Origin: Cruorifilaria tuberocauda | Lineage: Eukaryota > Nematoda > Chromadorea > Rhabditida > Onchocercidae | DNA length: 34,612 nt | Assembly (NCBI GenBank): GCA_013365365.1 | Contig: JABVXU010000560.1 | Span: forward strand, 1-34,612 | Direction: 5' to 3' | Shown here: piece by piece, positions 21,301 through 34,533 of the stretch | Position numbering within the stretch: position 1 is the stretch's first letter | How the letters are laid out: each line of letters starts with the position of its first letter | The notes under the pieces: model-generated | What the model saw: only the letters and a program-made list of their open reading frames with translations | The model's database searches: none | What the model was told of the DNA's origin: nothing | Position numbers and translations under genes: made by a program

Positions 21301-23341
21301 TTTAACTACTTTTAAATAGTTTCTATATACAGCTCAATTGTTTATTAGTCTGCTATCCCAAGGATGTAACAATTTAATGGTTTATATAGCTTTTAGAAGA
21401 GTTAGGCTTATATTCCATAAGTGTTTATCACTACTTGAAAAACATCCGTACCAAATAATTCAATAGTCATGATTCCTAGCTATTGCGTATTCTAGGGTAT
21501 GGATGATGTGGAATCCGACGAAACTGTTAATTTATTGAGTGATACAACAGCAAAATTGACATCAACAGTTGGCTCACTTCCGGAACTGCTAGAAAAAAAG
21601 CGCTTAATCGATTTGCATACAACAGTTGCAACAGCAGTTTTGGATGAAATCAAAAAACGGTAAGAATTTTATATCGTCCTATTGAGATTTATTAGATATA
21701 CTGTATTTTGTCAATTAGTGGTTCCATTCATTTAATTTACTTCAGGAAACTTGATGTCCTTTTTGAGGCTGAAGAAAAAATAATGAATGGTTTACTGAGC
21801 GGTGCAAGTATCATAGAGCTAATGCGTCAGTCCATTGTCCATGAAGATACTTTGCGGATTATGCTGATCAATTACCTTTGTTCCTCTAATACTTCTCGGG
21901 TAATAGAAATTAATTCGATTGTTTTTGTCGGAAATGAAATTCGAAAATCCGTCGATAATGTTGTCTGATTTTGACATCTTTATTTCGAAAAGTGGCCCAA
22001 TTTTTCTGTCTTGTAGTTGTAAAGATATGTTTGTAACTGACGAAATAATTCCGAAATGTTTCTAAATCGTTTACAGGATGAAGTAGGAGAGCAGATTGAT
22101 TATCTGAAAGGAATTGGTTTGGATGATGCAGCTGTCAAATATGTCAAGCAATTAAGGTGAAAATAAGCAGTTAAGGTGGAAATAGAAGTTTTGTTTTACT
22201 TTGAACGCAAGGGTTTTCCGCTGAACGCTTTTTTTATTGGTATTAAATATATACTAGTTTTAGTTTGCATCATTTTCCATAAAACATTAGTTTTGTCATC
22301 TCTTTCTTTTTATACTCCCGTATAATTGTGGAAAGTATAAAAGGAAGTAGAAGATAAAAAAGTTAATGGTTGAAATGATTTATTCATTTCTTTATGATTG
22401 TTGCAGATCAATATCAAATATGAACTTGAATCGTGTAACAAACGATTATTCGGGTGGTGGTATTAAAACTGATAATATGTTTGCAAATTTGCTTAATCGT
22501 GGCTCACAATTGTTTATGGAAGGAGTGAAAAATCTTGTACCAAAAAAGCACAATCTTCCATTGACAAAAGCATGTTTATTGATTTTTTGTCTCATTTACA
22601 AACTGATTATTCCAAAATGAAGTTAAAATCGTACGAGGCGTTATTTCTCATTACTTTGTACTTTCAGATGGTTGATGCGATTCTTACGGGTAGTCCCCAA
22701 AGCAGTACAAGATGCAATGATGTTGAATTTCGATATTATGATCCGAAATTGATGCATTCTACTGGCAGAGAGTATGTTAAACAGCCTATCGCTATGAATA
22801 TGTTAAACAGCCTATTGCTTTATTTCAATATTTGTTCCTCTTTTAAGGAATTACTGAACTTAAACCGTAATATAAAATTTTTAGACCCCAACGTGCACGC
22901 GGTAATCCACCACAGGATGTTATAGTTTTCGTCATCGGTGGTGGAAATTATGTAGAATATCAAAATATTGTGGATTATGGTAAATCAAAAGGTCTTGCAA
23001 GGATAACATATGGTTGCACGGAATTAGTTAGTCCGAAGCAATTTGTCGAACAGGTTTAAATTCAAAAATATTGATATGGAGGATCGGGGAATAGATTTTT
23101 CTGCTTAAAACTATTTTTCTCAGTAAGAAAACTTTGAAGTCAGAAGTTGTCTGCAAAGTCTACAGTTCATGATGCTAGCTTAAGTTCAACATATTTGGTT
23201 AAAATATTGTTAAATTATTTGTTTTTGTTAAAATTCCCCTACTTATATGTCTATAGCTGCGAATAATGAATGAACGTTATATTCCGAGGTTCTAAAATTG
23301 TTCATTTTCAGTTGACTCATCTTGGTCGTGAAATGTCATGA
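18395..23341 (+). CDS. SLY1: SLY1 / SCFD1, Sec1/Munc18-family protein, 15 exons, 635 residues
   Basis: Cytosolic SM protein that binds syntaxin-5-type SNAREs and drives ER-Golgi membrane fusion. Exons: 18395-18449, 18690-18849, 19018-19120, 19536-19646, 19726-19816, 20103-20248, 20605-20790, 20925-21116, 21496-21659, 21746-21899, 22077-22156, 22407-22569, 22668-22771, 22885-23053, 23312-23341. Total 1908 bases, in frame throughout. The protein aligns along its whole length with vertebrate SCFD1 as I remember it (about 640 residues). Landmarks are EPVWKILILDRYGQD near residue 38, DVPAVYFISPTDENV, LNFISLEDDLFVL, TLGVVPIIRC, RHTWTYQALIHDLL, LPELLEKKRLIDLHT, MEGVKNLVPK and VIGGGNYVEYQN. Exon 1 is short, but its end (TRQI) joins exon 2 (SLKQMLNLN) as in SCFD1, which supports the start; ATG at 18401 is a possible alternative. 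Intron 12 appears to be GC-AG. Short tandem duplications touch the donors of introns 11 and 13. Confidence 0.95.
22146..22183 (+). repeat. 19-bp tandem duplication across the exon 11 splice donor of SLY1
   Basis: Units 22146-22164 and 22165-22183 differ at two positions. Each contains TTAAGGTG, so the exon/intron boundary (exon ends 22156) is duplicated 19 bp downstream. Using the second donor would read a TGA immediately after the normal boundary. Confidence 0.85.
22773..22824 (+). repeat. 26-bp tandem duplication in SLY1 intron 13
   Basis: TATGTTAAACAGCCTATCGCT at 22773 recurs with one change at 22799. The first unit starts inside the donor sequence GTATGT. Confidence 0.85.
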
Positions 23342-23726
23342 CGAAATGAAAACAGTTACGACTTGCAGTACTACCTTACTTTAAAATCTTGTGGTATGAC
23401 ACGCCGATTCTTGTGATAATTATTTTGGAATCTGACAATTTCAACTTATTGGATTTCTAAATTTTGTTCTTTGAAGATAGTAAGAAGGTATGAATGAGAA
23501 TTGGTGCCAATTTAAATAATTTAAGTAGCAGTGAAATTTCTGGAAATTTAATCATTGCTCAGTTTTGCTTTAAAATTGAAATCTTGGTACTGCAAATTCT
23601 GATACCTATTCTAATACTTTTTATGTATATGTTAATGAACACTTACTAAATATTGTTCCATTTTGTTAACTGTCGGTGTAAATTTGGACATAGCAAGGGA
23701 AGATGGTAGTATGAAAATGAAGCAAG

Positions 23727-23732
23727 AATAAA
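23727..23732 (+). terminator. Possible polyadenylation signal of SLY1
   Basis: AATAAA 386 bases after the SLY1 stop. It is the first perfect hexamer I noticed. A nearer variant signal could be used instead. Confidence 0.3.
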
Positions 23733-24879
23733 TGTAAAAGCTTGTTTGAGTATATCATTTAATTAATGCAGGCGTATTAACTAATAACACATACAGCATT
23801 GAGCGAATTTCTTTCATTAATTGAATATTCAAACAAATGAGCTGAAAAGTTATAGAGATGCTGCTGAGGTAAAATGAAAATAATAGGAAATATTCAAAGC
23901 ATTAATGGTGAAATGTGAAAAAAGCTTCATAAGACTCTACTCCAACATCAGCTATTTGTCCTTGTTAAAGAAGTACACAAACATGTTTGATATAAGTTAT
24001 TACTGCCTAATGAATACATAAAAAAGAACCATCATGTGTCTAGCGGCTGTATTATATCAATGGAATTTTTTTCTCATATTTCTCAAAATTATTTTGAAGC
24101 CGATAAATTTCATTAAGACAAAAGTGATAGTTGGGAACAACATCAAAAAAAAATAACACAGAGAAGAGGACAAGAAGATACAATAATATGTTGGACTGTA
24201 TGGATTGTTGAATTGATAATTGAGTTCACTGACCTGAGTCAAATGATAGAAGAAAATGATATGAATTGAGATTTCGAGGATTGTCTTGTTTCATCAGCGC
24301 GTATGGAAAACCACGAATGCCTGAAATGAGAACTTAGCATTTTCATCCCTTATCCTTACACAGTTAGAAGTTATGAATGAAATAAGAAAGTTGTGATAAA
24401 CCATATATTTACAGATTCATTACAAATCAATTTTGTTCATCGATGAAAAAATCAAGCATAGCTGGAAATTATTAAATCACAATTCATAATATTAGTTTTT
24501 CAGCCTTCAACTCAACAAGACTCATCACTTCGACTCCATTCTTAACCATTTGTCTCCCAATAGCTGGCCATTTCGATTAGTGTGAAAATATTTTTTGCAA
24601 TTAATGTGTAAAAATATCAGTGAGAGGTATTTATACTCATGCACAGAGACAGAAGAAGCGACAGAACTATAGGATAAAAGCTTCACACAGTGTACAAGCA
24701 TTCGCCTTGAAAACAAAACTGAAAATGTGAATTCATCTTAAAAATAAAACTGAAAATGTGACACGAAATCGAAAAATGAAAATGCAAATATTTTCAAATT
24801 TAGAAAACTAAAGGCAAACGAAAAGCTAGCTAAAGCATCAGATATGATACCACAAATAGTACAATGAATCCATTTTTAT

Positions 24880-25045
24880 CTGAAATATCCCTTTTCCTCG
24901 TTCGACTTTATGAAGAGGCAATGAATGCTTTATTCTTTGAAGAACGACACGTTTTCATCCTATGCAGTGATGAAGTCAGAAGAAACTGGTTCATCATTAC
25001 GTTACAATTGCAACATCCATCATTTATCTTTGTTTTTTTCTCGGA
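24880..25045 (+). pseudogene. Decayed partial copy of the BACURD/KCTD C-terminal exon
   Basis: Plus-strand sequence at 24901-24969 matches the minus-strand BACURD exon 6 (31589-31521) at all but about 10 of 69 positions. The translation RLYEEAMNALFFEERHV corresponds to [17 protein letters not shown] in the parent, in the same frame. A weaker match continues through TLQLQHPSF (parent TSQLQLPPF) to about 25045. Upstream of about 24880 the match fades, and I could not find copies of the BTB or other exons nearby. A frame stays open from 24864 to 25112, but without the rest of the gene it is most simply a duplicated exon remnant, inverted and about 6.5 kb from its source. All of it lies inside one parental exon, so it does not show whether the copy came through RNA or DNA. 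Confidence 0.75.
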
Positions 25046-25446
25046 TTATACATTCGATTTTTTCTCAGAATTTCAAAGATATGGTGAAAAAATTTCGAAT
25101 CGGAAAAATTAAGAAATCAATCATGTAAAAAAATGCTAACAGTAGATTACTTAATATTATAATACAAAACTAAATGCTCAAAAAACTTAACTTTATGGAA
25201 AAAAACGGAAATTATAACTTCGCAAGATTAATTTTACACGACACTCATTGCTGTAATATATTCAAGAAGATGAAGGATTTTTCTTCCCTTTTTCTCTAAT
25301 CTAACCCTTTTACGAAAAGCTAAGGTAGTGTGAAGTTGATCTAAGTACGAGCAAAGTAAAAGCTAAAAGCAAAACAGAAGTGAGTGAGCTACATGACCAA
25401 CAGATCTAATTTAAATTTCAAGTTGGGAAAGGAATTCGACTAATAA

Positions 25447-25452
25447 TTTATT
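25447..25452 (-). terminator. Polyadenylation signal of the ALG-2 gene
   Basis: AATAAA on the minus strand, 136 bases after the ALG-2 stop codon. Confidence 0.45.
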
Positions 25453-25587
25453 TCACTCATTGCTACATTAAACAAATCTAGCTTAGGTTAGTTCTCATCC
25501 TCAGCTACTCTGAACAATATATTCACTTACAGTAATTATGTAAAAAGGCCACAGTTATATATATCGAAAAAGGTTATGATCACATAT

Positions 25588-28420
<2,833 letters not shown>

Positions 28421-30394
28421 TTATTCTTTCCTTCTCACTGAATGAGTTTCTTTAGCTTTGAGCATCGATTCAGCTATTAATTTCTGTCGTCCAATAGCCA
28501 TCCCTACAATATGTCGCATCGTGGTTTCGTCACCGCATACACCCGATTGACTTATGCGGTGGATTCGACCATTATTTCCAACTACTATCATTACCGTGTT
28601 AGGAGCTATCCGAAATAATTCAGACACTGGATCACAAAGAATTTTTACCTGCAAAACGATCTCTCAGTAGTATTCATAATCAATTCACTACAGTATAATA
28701 TGAGATGTTACACCTCACTTCACATTTCATACATGAAGTTGCGTGTAATTTATGATCAAATGAGTTATTTTTGCCGATCAGGTTATGACAGAATTTTTAC
28801 CAGATGAAGCCGTCTCCGATGTATAAGATTTATAAATGTAAATTAAATTATTCATAATATACGCAAGTTAAAAACCAGTTTCAAATATCAAAAATTAAAA
28901 CAAAAACTATGGATTTAATGAGAAATTTTTTGGTGACCAATAAAAATGAAGTTCCTGGGATATATGAAATTTACAGCGGCAAAATTTAACGTTTATGAAA
29001 GATTTGAAGAGATTACAAAAATATTTTAAGAAAAATTGAGAATTAAGAAGCCTTCCTACAGTTACAAAAAAAATGATTTGCTAATAATTTATTTGACAGA
29101 AAATTACCAAAAAATACTTCACACAATGACGGTTATGAATTAAAAAACTTGCCTCTTCATTTGGTGGTTTATAAACAATAAATGTCGATGAAACTGGAAT
29201 ATCCGCAACTTCAATGTGATGCAATGTTTTACTAAGCTTAACTTTGTTGATATCAATAGGAATATCTTCTTCGCAATCAGTGGAAGCATGAGGAACCCGT
29301 AAATCAACCAATGCTCCAGCTATGCATGTACATAGCGCATCACATATAGCTCCGTCAACGTTTAAAATCTAGAAAGCAGTTTTTGTAGCCATCTGAGTGT
29401 ACATAGTGTAATTTTTGACACTACAAAATTGCAATAACTCTTTTGTAACAGCTTTCATATTATTTTGTAAACCGCTTAGTTTCTTCCCTTTTTTATACAT
29501 AAGTTTTATTACATGTTATGTTGTATATGAAACAATCAAGCAGTACAAGCTTCCTAAATTTTATAAAATCCATTTTGCAGTCAATCAATTCAATAGTACC
29601 ATAGTCCATGGGTTTTTAATTCAATTGACTACAATAATCTTTCTAAACTATATCAAAATAAAAAATAAAAATATAAGGCCACAATAGAATTACCATGATA
29701 TGCAAATTAAGAAGCCATGTTAGTCGTCCATTGGCCGTTTTCAATGCATCTCTCCTACAGAAGGCGTTTTGTGCCACGAGCTGATTGACCATAACCATTG
29801 CATCTTCAACCAAATTCTGAAAAGAAACCCCTCATTTATCAGATTACATAACAAATTTCTCTAACATCGTAAACGAAGATACACTATTAAGTTTTCTTGA
29901 TCATGAAGATTAAAACAAAACGAGACTTACTTTCGGTATATTTGGAGCGGCCTGTATAATTGGCACAATAATGGGAGCATCGGAAACGGGTGCCAACAAT
30001 GCCTCAATATTACAGGTAACAGTTGCACCACCTTGTTGAGCAAAACTGGAACCTGCCGATCTTCCGTTAATACCCATCTGAATTTTATAAGACATACTAA
30101 GAGATCACAAAAATCATAATTTTCTACTCCTGTCCATAGATTCTTGTAACTTTCCAACTTCAAATTTATAAAACTGCAGAGAATTTTTGGAATGCTCGTG
30201 GACTGTATCGCAGTACACCACTTTTGTGGAATGATTTCTTTATTTTCAGTGGAAATGAGAAACGATCAAAACCTAACCCGTAGCAATATTGACCGAAAGG
30301 AACTAATTGATCGACCATCTGGATAAATTGATTCTGACAGGAACTGATTATAATAAGCTATCGGATCGCACAATTTTAACAAATCAGCTGTCAT
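28421..30394 (-). CDS. EXOSC8: Exosome core subunit RRP43 / EXOSC8, 276 residues
   Basis: RNase PH-fold ring subunit of the RNA exosome, which degrades and trims RNA in nucleus and cytoplasm. In animals the ring is catalytically inert and binds RRP44/RRP6. Minus-strand exons: 30394-30278, 30077-29931, 29816-29694, 29368-29153, 28648-28421 (831 bases). Length equals human EXOSC8 as I recall it. Residues 1-39 include DPIAYYNQFLSESIYPDGRS, matching the N-terminal signature EPLEYY...RPDGR, which favours RRP43 over RRP42 or RRP45. Later landmarks are GGATVTCNIEALLAPVSDAP, GRLTWLLNLHIMILNVDG, DALCTCIAGALVDLRVP and VMIVVGNNGRIHRISQSG. Every exon is a multiple of three bases. Intron 4 begins GCAAGT and so appears to be GC-AG. 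The possible spliced-leader acceptor is two bases before the ATG. Confidence 0.93.
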
Positions 30395-31147
30395 TGCTAA
30401 ATATGGGCTTTCAGAAATAAATATTTCTACTTGGCAAATTAATAATTAGATCATGCACAAGTCTAAGAAAATAATCGTATAAACGAAATATTATTCGGGT
30501 ATATTCTCTATCCCGGTTTACAACTTCGTCCGGATGAGATTTTATTTTTATAAATGTAACTTAAAAATATTAACACAAAGTATGAAAGTGAACGATTCAA
30601 AAAATCTGCACAACAAATTATTCTGTTAGAATTTCAACCTAATAATATGAATAATTTAACACAGTCTAACACCATTTCACATCTCTTAATCCAATAACAT
30701 CAGAATTTTACGATAATAATATAATCACAATATAGAACTTATTTAACATTCAGTGATTCAGTGCCTAATATTATACAACAAGCATCTAATTCAGATGCTT
30801 ATTAAACAATAGTGAACGTTTTTCATAGAAACATTATAAAATTTTCACAATTTTACGCAATTCTTACAACTGTTAATAGAACAAAAAATTGGTTCAACGA
30901 TAGTAATCTATATTTCTTTTCGTTCCACAAAATTAGATGAGTAGCTAAATAATGTTAATGACAAATCTAATTTCTATTAAAAAGGATTAAAACTTTCGAA
31001 AGGTTCTGTAAGCAAACAGCAGTACCGATTGGTTTCTTCCAGTAGTAAACCTTCAAGATTTGTTGAACTTTATAAGTCGATTTATAATTCCCAAGCATTT
31101 TACGATACTGTTAGATTTCTGATATCTCAAAAGTATAAATTTTACAT
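30395..31147. other. Spacer between EXOSC8 and BACURD
   Basis: 753 bases of AT-rich DNA between two minus-strand genes. I see no gene, strong repeat or clear promoter box. It should contain the BACURD 3' UTR and either the EXOSC8 promoter or an intercistronic region. Confidence 0.5.
30397..30398 (-). promoter_or_regulatory. Candidate spliced-leader acceptor of EXOSC8
   Basis: CATATTTAG on the minus strand ends two bases before the EXOSC8 ATG, the classic trans-splice spacing. It fits either an independently trans-spliced gene or a downstream operon member. Confidence 0.45.
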
Positions 31148-33453
31148 TTAGGTTGCATCTTCACTAGTGGTTGTTACGACAAGGCTATTTGAGCGCCCAT
31201 CAACCATTCTTGAAGTACGACGTCGTTCGTCCTGTCCACTAGTTCCTGCCATATCAGCACCAAACAAAGCGGGTGAAGTACACTGTGGCTAAAATAAACC
31301 CAACATTACATTCTACAGAAAAATTCTGTAGCAAAAAACACAGTTAAATCCTCGCCAGTAATATGTATTATGACTAACAAAGCAAATTCAATTAAATCTT
31401 GTGTTCCATTCAATACTCAACGTACTGAAACTGAAGCACTGTGAGACGAATAGACAAATGGTGGGAGTTGCAACTGCGATGTAGAAAGGCCACGTGGCGG
31501 TGAGCAGCTTCCACCTTCACCACCGCATCGGATACAAACGTGTCGTTCTTCAAACAGTAAAACATTCATTGCTTCTTCATAAATTCGAGCTTCTGGGAAT
31601 TCAACTTTCGTCTGTTTTCTATCAGTCGCATATACTATCGATGTACAACAAATCTGTAATATTTAGTGGTAAACAGATGAATGAAAATTCACCATGATTT
31701 GAACAACAGGGACTAGACATTGCGGAATAAATGGTCATACACCCATTGCATAAAATAATTTACCAGCAAGAATGATTGTTCAAAAAGTAAGCTGAAAACA
31801 ATAAACCATGAATTTCGACGAGAAAAACAAGCGAATTTATATGGCATAATAAATTACATTGAGTAGTGAAGTCAGATTTACACGAAAAAATTGATCCCAA
31901 TATGACAAAATGAAGAATTTCTCTAGCTTACTTCCGCTTTTTTCCTGCCTTGTCCAAAGAATGTCCACTGGCAAACTTCTGCATTCTCCGCACCCATATC
32001 TGTAATATAAACGATCAAGTTCCTAGGCACTGTCATTAATTTCATCTAATAAATATATGAAAGGAATTTACCTTTTACAAAAATAACACGGTCATTAAAT
32101 CGCGTAACAAGTCGATCAAACAATTCCAAATTCTTCATTAAATTATCATCCGACTGAGAAGTATACGAATATTTGTTGTTGTGCCGATTAATTAGAAGTT
32201 TTATAACGGGCTATAAAAAAAATTCATGCAAGATGACTAAATAATGAACAAAATATGACCTAAAATGCTTTCAGCTGATCAATACTTTCCTAAAATATAA
32301 CCCAATCAAATGACTTAGACTTTAGCCTCCTTCATTAGATCACATTTCGGAAAAAAGTATCAGTACATATACAGCAGAACTGTCGGGTCATTTCATTAGT
32401 TTATTGACGTGCTGTATAAGTTTATGTTTTCTCATGGACCCATACAAAACACTTTTGAAATCCATCTGCTACGTAAACTAAATAGCTAAAGAAGTGGCAG
32501 ACGGCAGTTTTTTGATTTATTACGGACCTTTCACGGTAGTATTTTCTAATGCTTAGTGGCTATTGTTCAAATCCTTATGCTATTAAAAGATGTTCAAAAC
32601 GAAGTTAAGCAGACAACTAGCAAAGTTCACTTTTATGGATGGAATAGGGTGATCATTGAAGTATTTTGCTGATTCGCAAAAGCAATGCAAACAGTACTTT
32701 TGTGGTGCTAGCTACAATACGGTCGCAATCCTTTTTGGTATTAATAAGTGGAATTTTATAAATAGCGACAGGTTCGACGTCCTCTTTTGTTATAACTCTT
32801 AACCAGTTTTGGCACAGCTGGACTAAATCCTATAAATAAATTGTATTGTAAATCAAGGAATCTGGATACTAAAAATGCCCTCTACAATGAAAACTAATAA
32901 ATAATACAGATTTTATCTCACCTGAATAAGATAATATTTTGCTTCAGCCAATATTTCAGCTGTTTCAACGCGACATTCTGGTAATGGAACATAACCATCT
33001 CTCAAAAAATTTAAAATCGTGCCAAAATGCTTTCCATTGCGGTCAATTAATACCCAACCATCGTTATCAGTTAGAATCTGAAATATCATTCAGATATCTG
33101 ATGAATTTATTCGCTTAAGATAGTACATTTCACGTTAGTAGGAAAATTAAAAAACAGTAAAAAACATTTTCATGTCAACAAAATTGATAGGATATTAATG
33201 ATAATTTGAAACCAATTAAAAGCAGCTAATATCAACCAATCTATTGAAGTAAAAAAAAACACCAAATATGGAAGTAAACCTCCATTCGGCCAGAAAACAT
33301 AGCGCGCAACATGGAGTCATGCTTAGTTAAAGTGGATATTGTTGTTTGATACAACGCACCACCGACATTCAATTTGATATATTGAGACGGTGATCCGGCT
33401 AACGCCAATAATCGTCCATCAACTTCATCCAAATCCGCTACTTCGTTAGTCAT
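31148..33453 (-). CDS. BACURD-type KCTD protein (KCTD10/KCTD13/TNFAIP1 family), CUL3 adaptor, 345 residues
   Basis: BTB/POZ adaptor. Family members recruit substrates such as RhoA to CUL3 ubiquitin ligases and bind PCNA. Minus-strand exons: 33453-33280, 33077-32922, 32829-32698, 32210-32072, 31999-31932, 31653-31426, 31288-31148 (1038 bases, in frame). The BTB/T1 domain spans about 24-120: [49 protein letters not shown] and AEAKYYLIQ. The BACURD-specific C-domain has [32 protein letters not shown] and [23 protein letters not shown] (237-243) is the motif reported to bind PCNA in KCTD13. From about residue 265 the tail departs from vertebrate members: it is Cys/Gly/Ser-rich ([11 protein letters not shown]), ends with an Arg-rich stretch, and makes the protein longer than the 313-329 residues usual for vertebrates. 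Part of exon 6 has been copied to 24880-25045. Confidence 0.93.
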
Positions 33454-34511
33454 TTAAAACTCCGTAATTGCCTAAATCAAACATATTTAAGATAACGATC
33501 AGGAATGTTTAGAATGAAGAACTTTTGTTGCTGAATTCTCTAAAATTTCAAACTTATCCGATAATTTTCCTATTTGAGTCAAAAAGATCTATCAAAAACG
33601 AAATTTTTTACTTCACTTGCCATATCTAGAAAAAGACAATAATATCACATGTTACGGAAATCCCTAGCAAAAAAACCGACCGGCCACACCTCCATCCGAT
33701 ACGATATATTAGACGTATAACAGAAGCAAGTTTTCACATTGACTCTTTATGAAAACTGTTTGTTTCTCTCAGTTATAACTCTTACTAATTGCTTACTGAT
33801 CATTTTGTAACTTTGATATTATCACCATAGTATTGTCATTTTGGATAACTCTACAAAAATATGAGTATTTAAGAATGTTGATTGTTTAAATGTTTTAAAA
33901 TCATTGCTTATTGTATTTTTAACTGTAGCACTATTTTCACTGTTAGTATCATTTTTAAATCAAATAATCAAATGAGAATTTCTTTGGGCAACAATTTTCG
34001 TTTTACATTTATTTTTCATTTATCTTCGACAATTAATTATATTTATCCACTGATTATACTGCGATCATATTAGTATCGATAATATGAAGCGAATTACTTG
34101 TTGCGTTATCAAATACAGATAAAGCTTTCTGCAGATCATTAATATTGTTTCAATTTAGTTTAATTTAGTCTAAATGCAATATCTTCATTTATTAGACCGA
34201 ATGTTTCTATAAGAATATTAATTACAAATGTATCCTTTATTGTCACAAAATACTGTGATTGTTACTTTTTGTCGTAATTCATTATTTAGAGCTTTATTTT
34301 CTACTTGAATATTCAATTTACAACTCATAAATATATTCCATTCCAAATGATACAGATGAATTCAACATTTATTGCTTCAGATGCTTCAAATTATTGTTTT
34401 CCTTTGGAAAACACGGAAGTTTAATGTTTAAAAAGTTTGGAGAAAGCCAGTTTTAAAACTGAATAAAATGAATTTAAAAAAGAGAAAATGGCGAGAGAAC
34501 AGAAATGAAAT
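33454..34511. other. Upstream region of BACURD
   Basis: AT-rich except for a short GC-richer patch at about 33676-33716 (CCGACCGGCCACACC and following), which may be promoter sequence. The plus-strand frame at 33882-34073 is not supported as a gene. Confidence 0.45.
33472..33473 (-). promoter_or_regulatory. Candidate spliced-leader acceptor of BACURD
   Basis: TTTGATTTAG on the minus strand ends 18 bases before the BACURD ATG. Confidence 0.35.
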
Positions 34512-34517
34512 TTTATT
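34512..34517 (-). terminator. Polyadenylation signal of the right-edge gene
   Basis: AATAAA on the minus strand, 16 bases after the stop codon of the partial exon at the window edge. Confidence 0.5.
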
Positions 34518-34533
34518 CAGAAGAACAATTTCT

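Larger units (their letters stand above)
23342..25587. other. Spacer between convergent SLY1 and ALG-2 genes
   Basis: AT-rich. It should contain both 3' UTRs. The only coding-like material is the BACURD exon fragment near 24880-25045. A 20-base segment recurs with a 31-bp period at 24711 and 24742. The minus-strand frames at 24057-24242 and 24525-24716 show no recognisable domain. Confidence 0.55.

Noticed and set aside
24640..24720. Possible further BACURD fragment upstream of the exon 6 copy
   Set aside because: Only scattered matches to exon 5 or the start of exon 6, not better than chance by eye.
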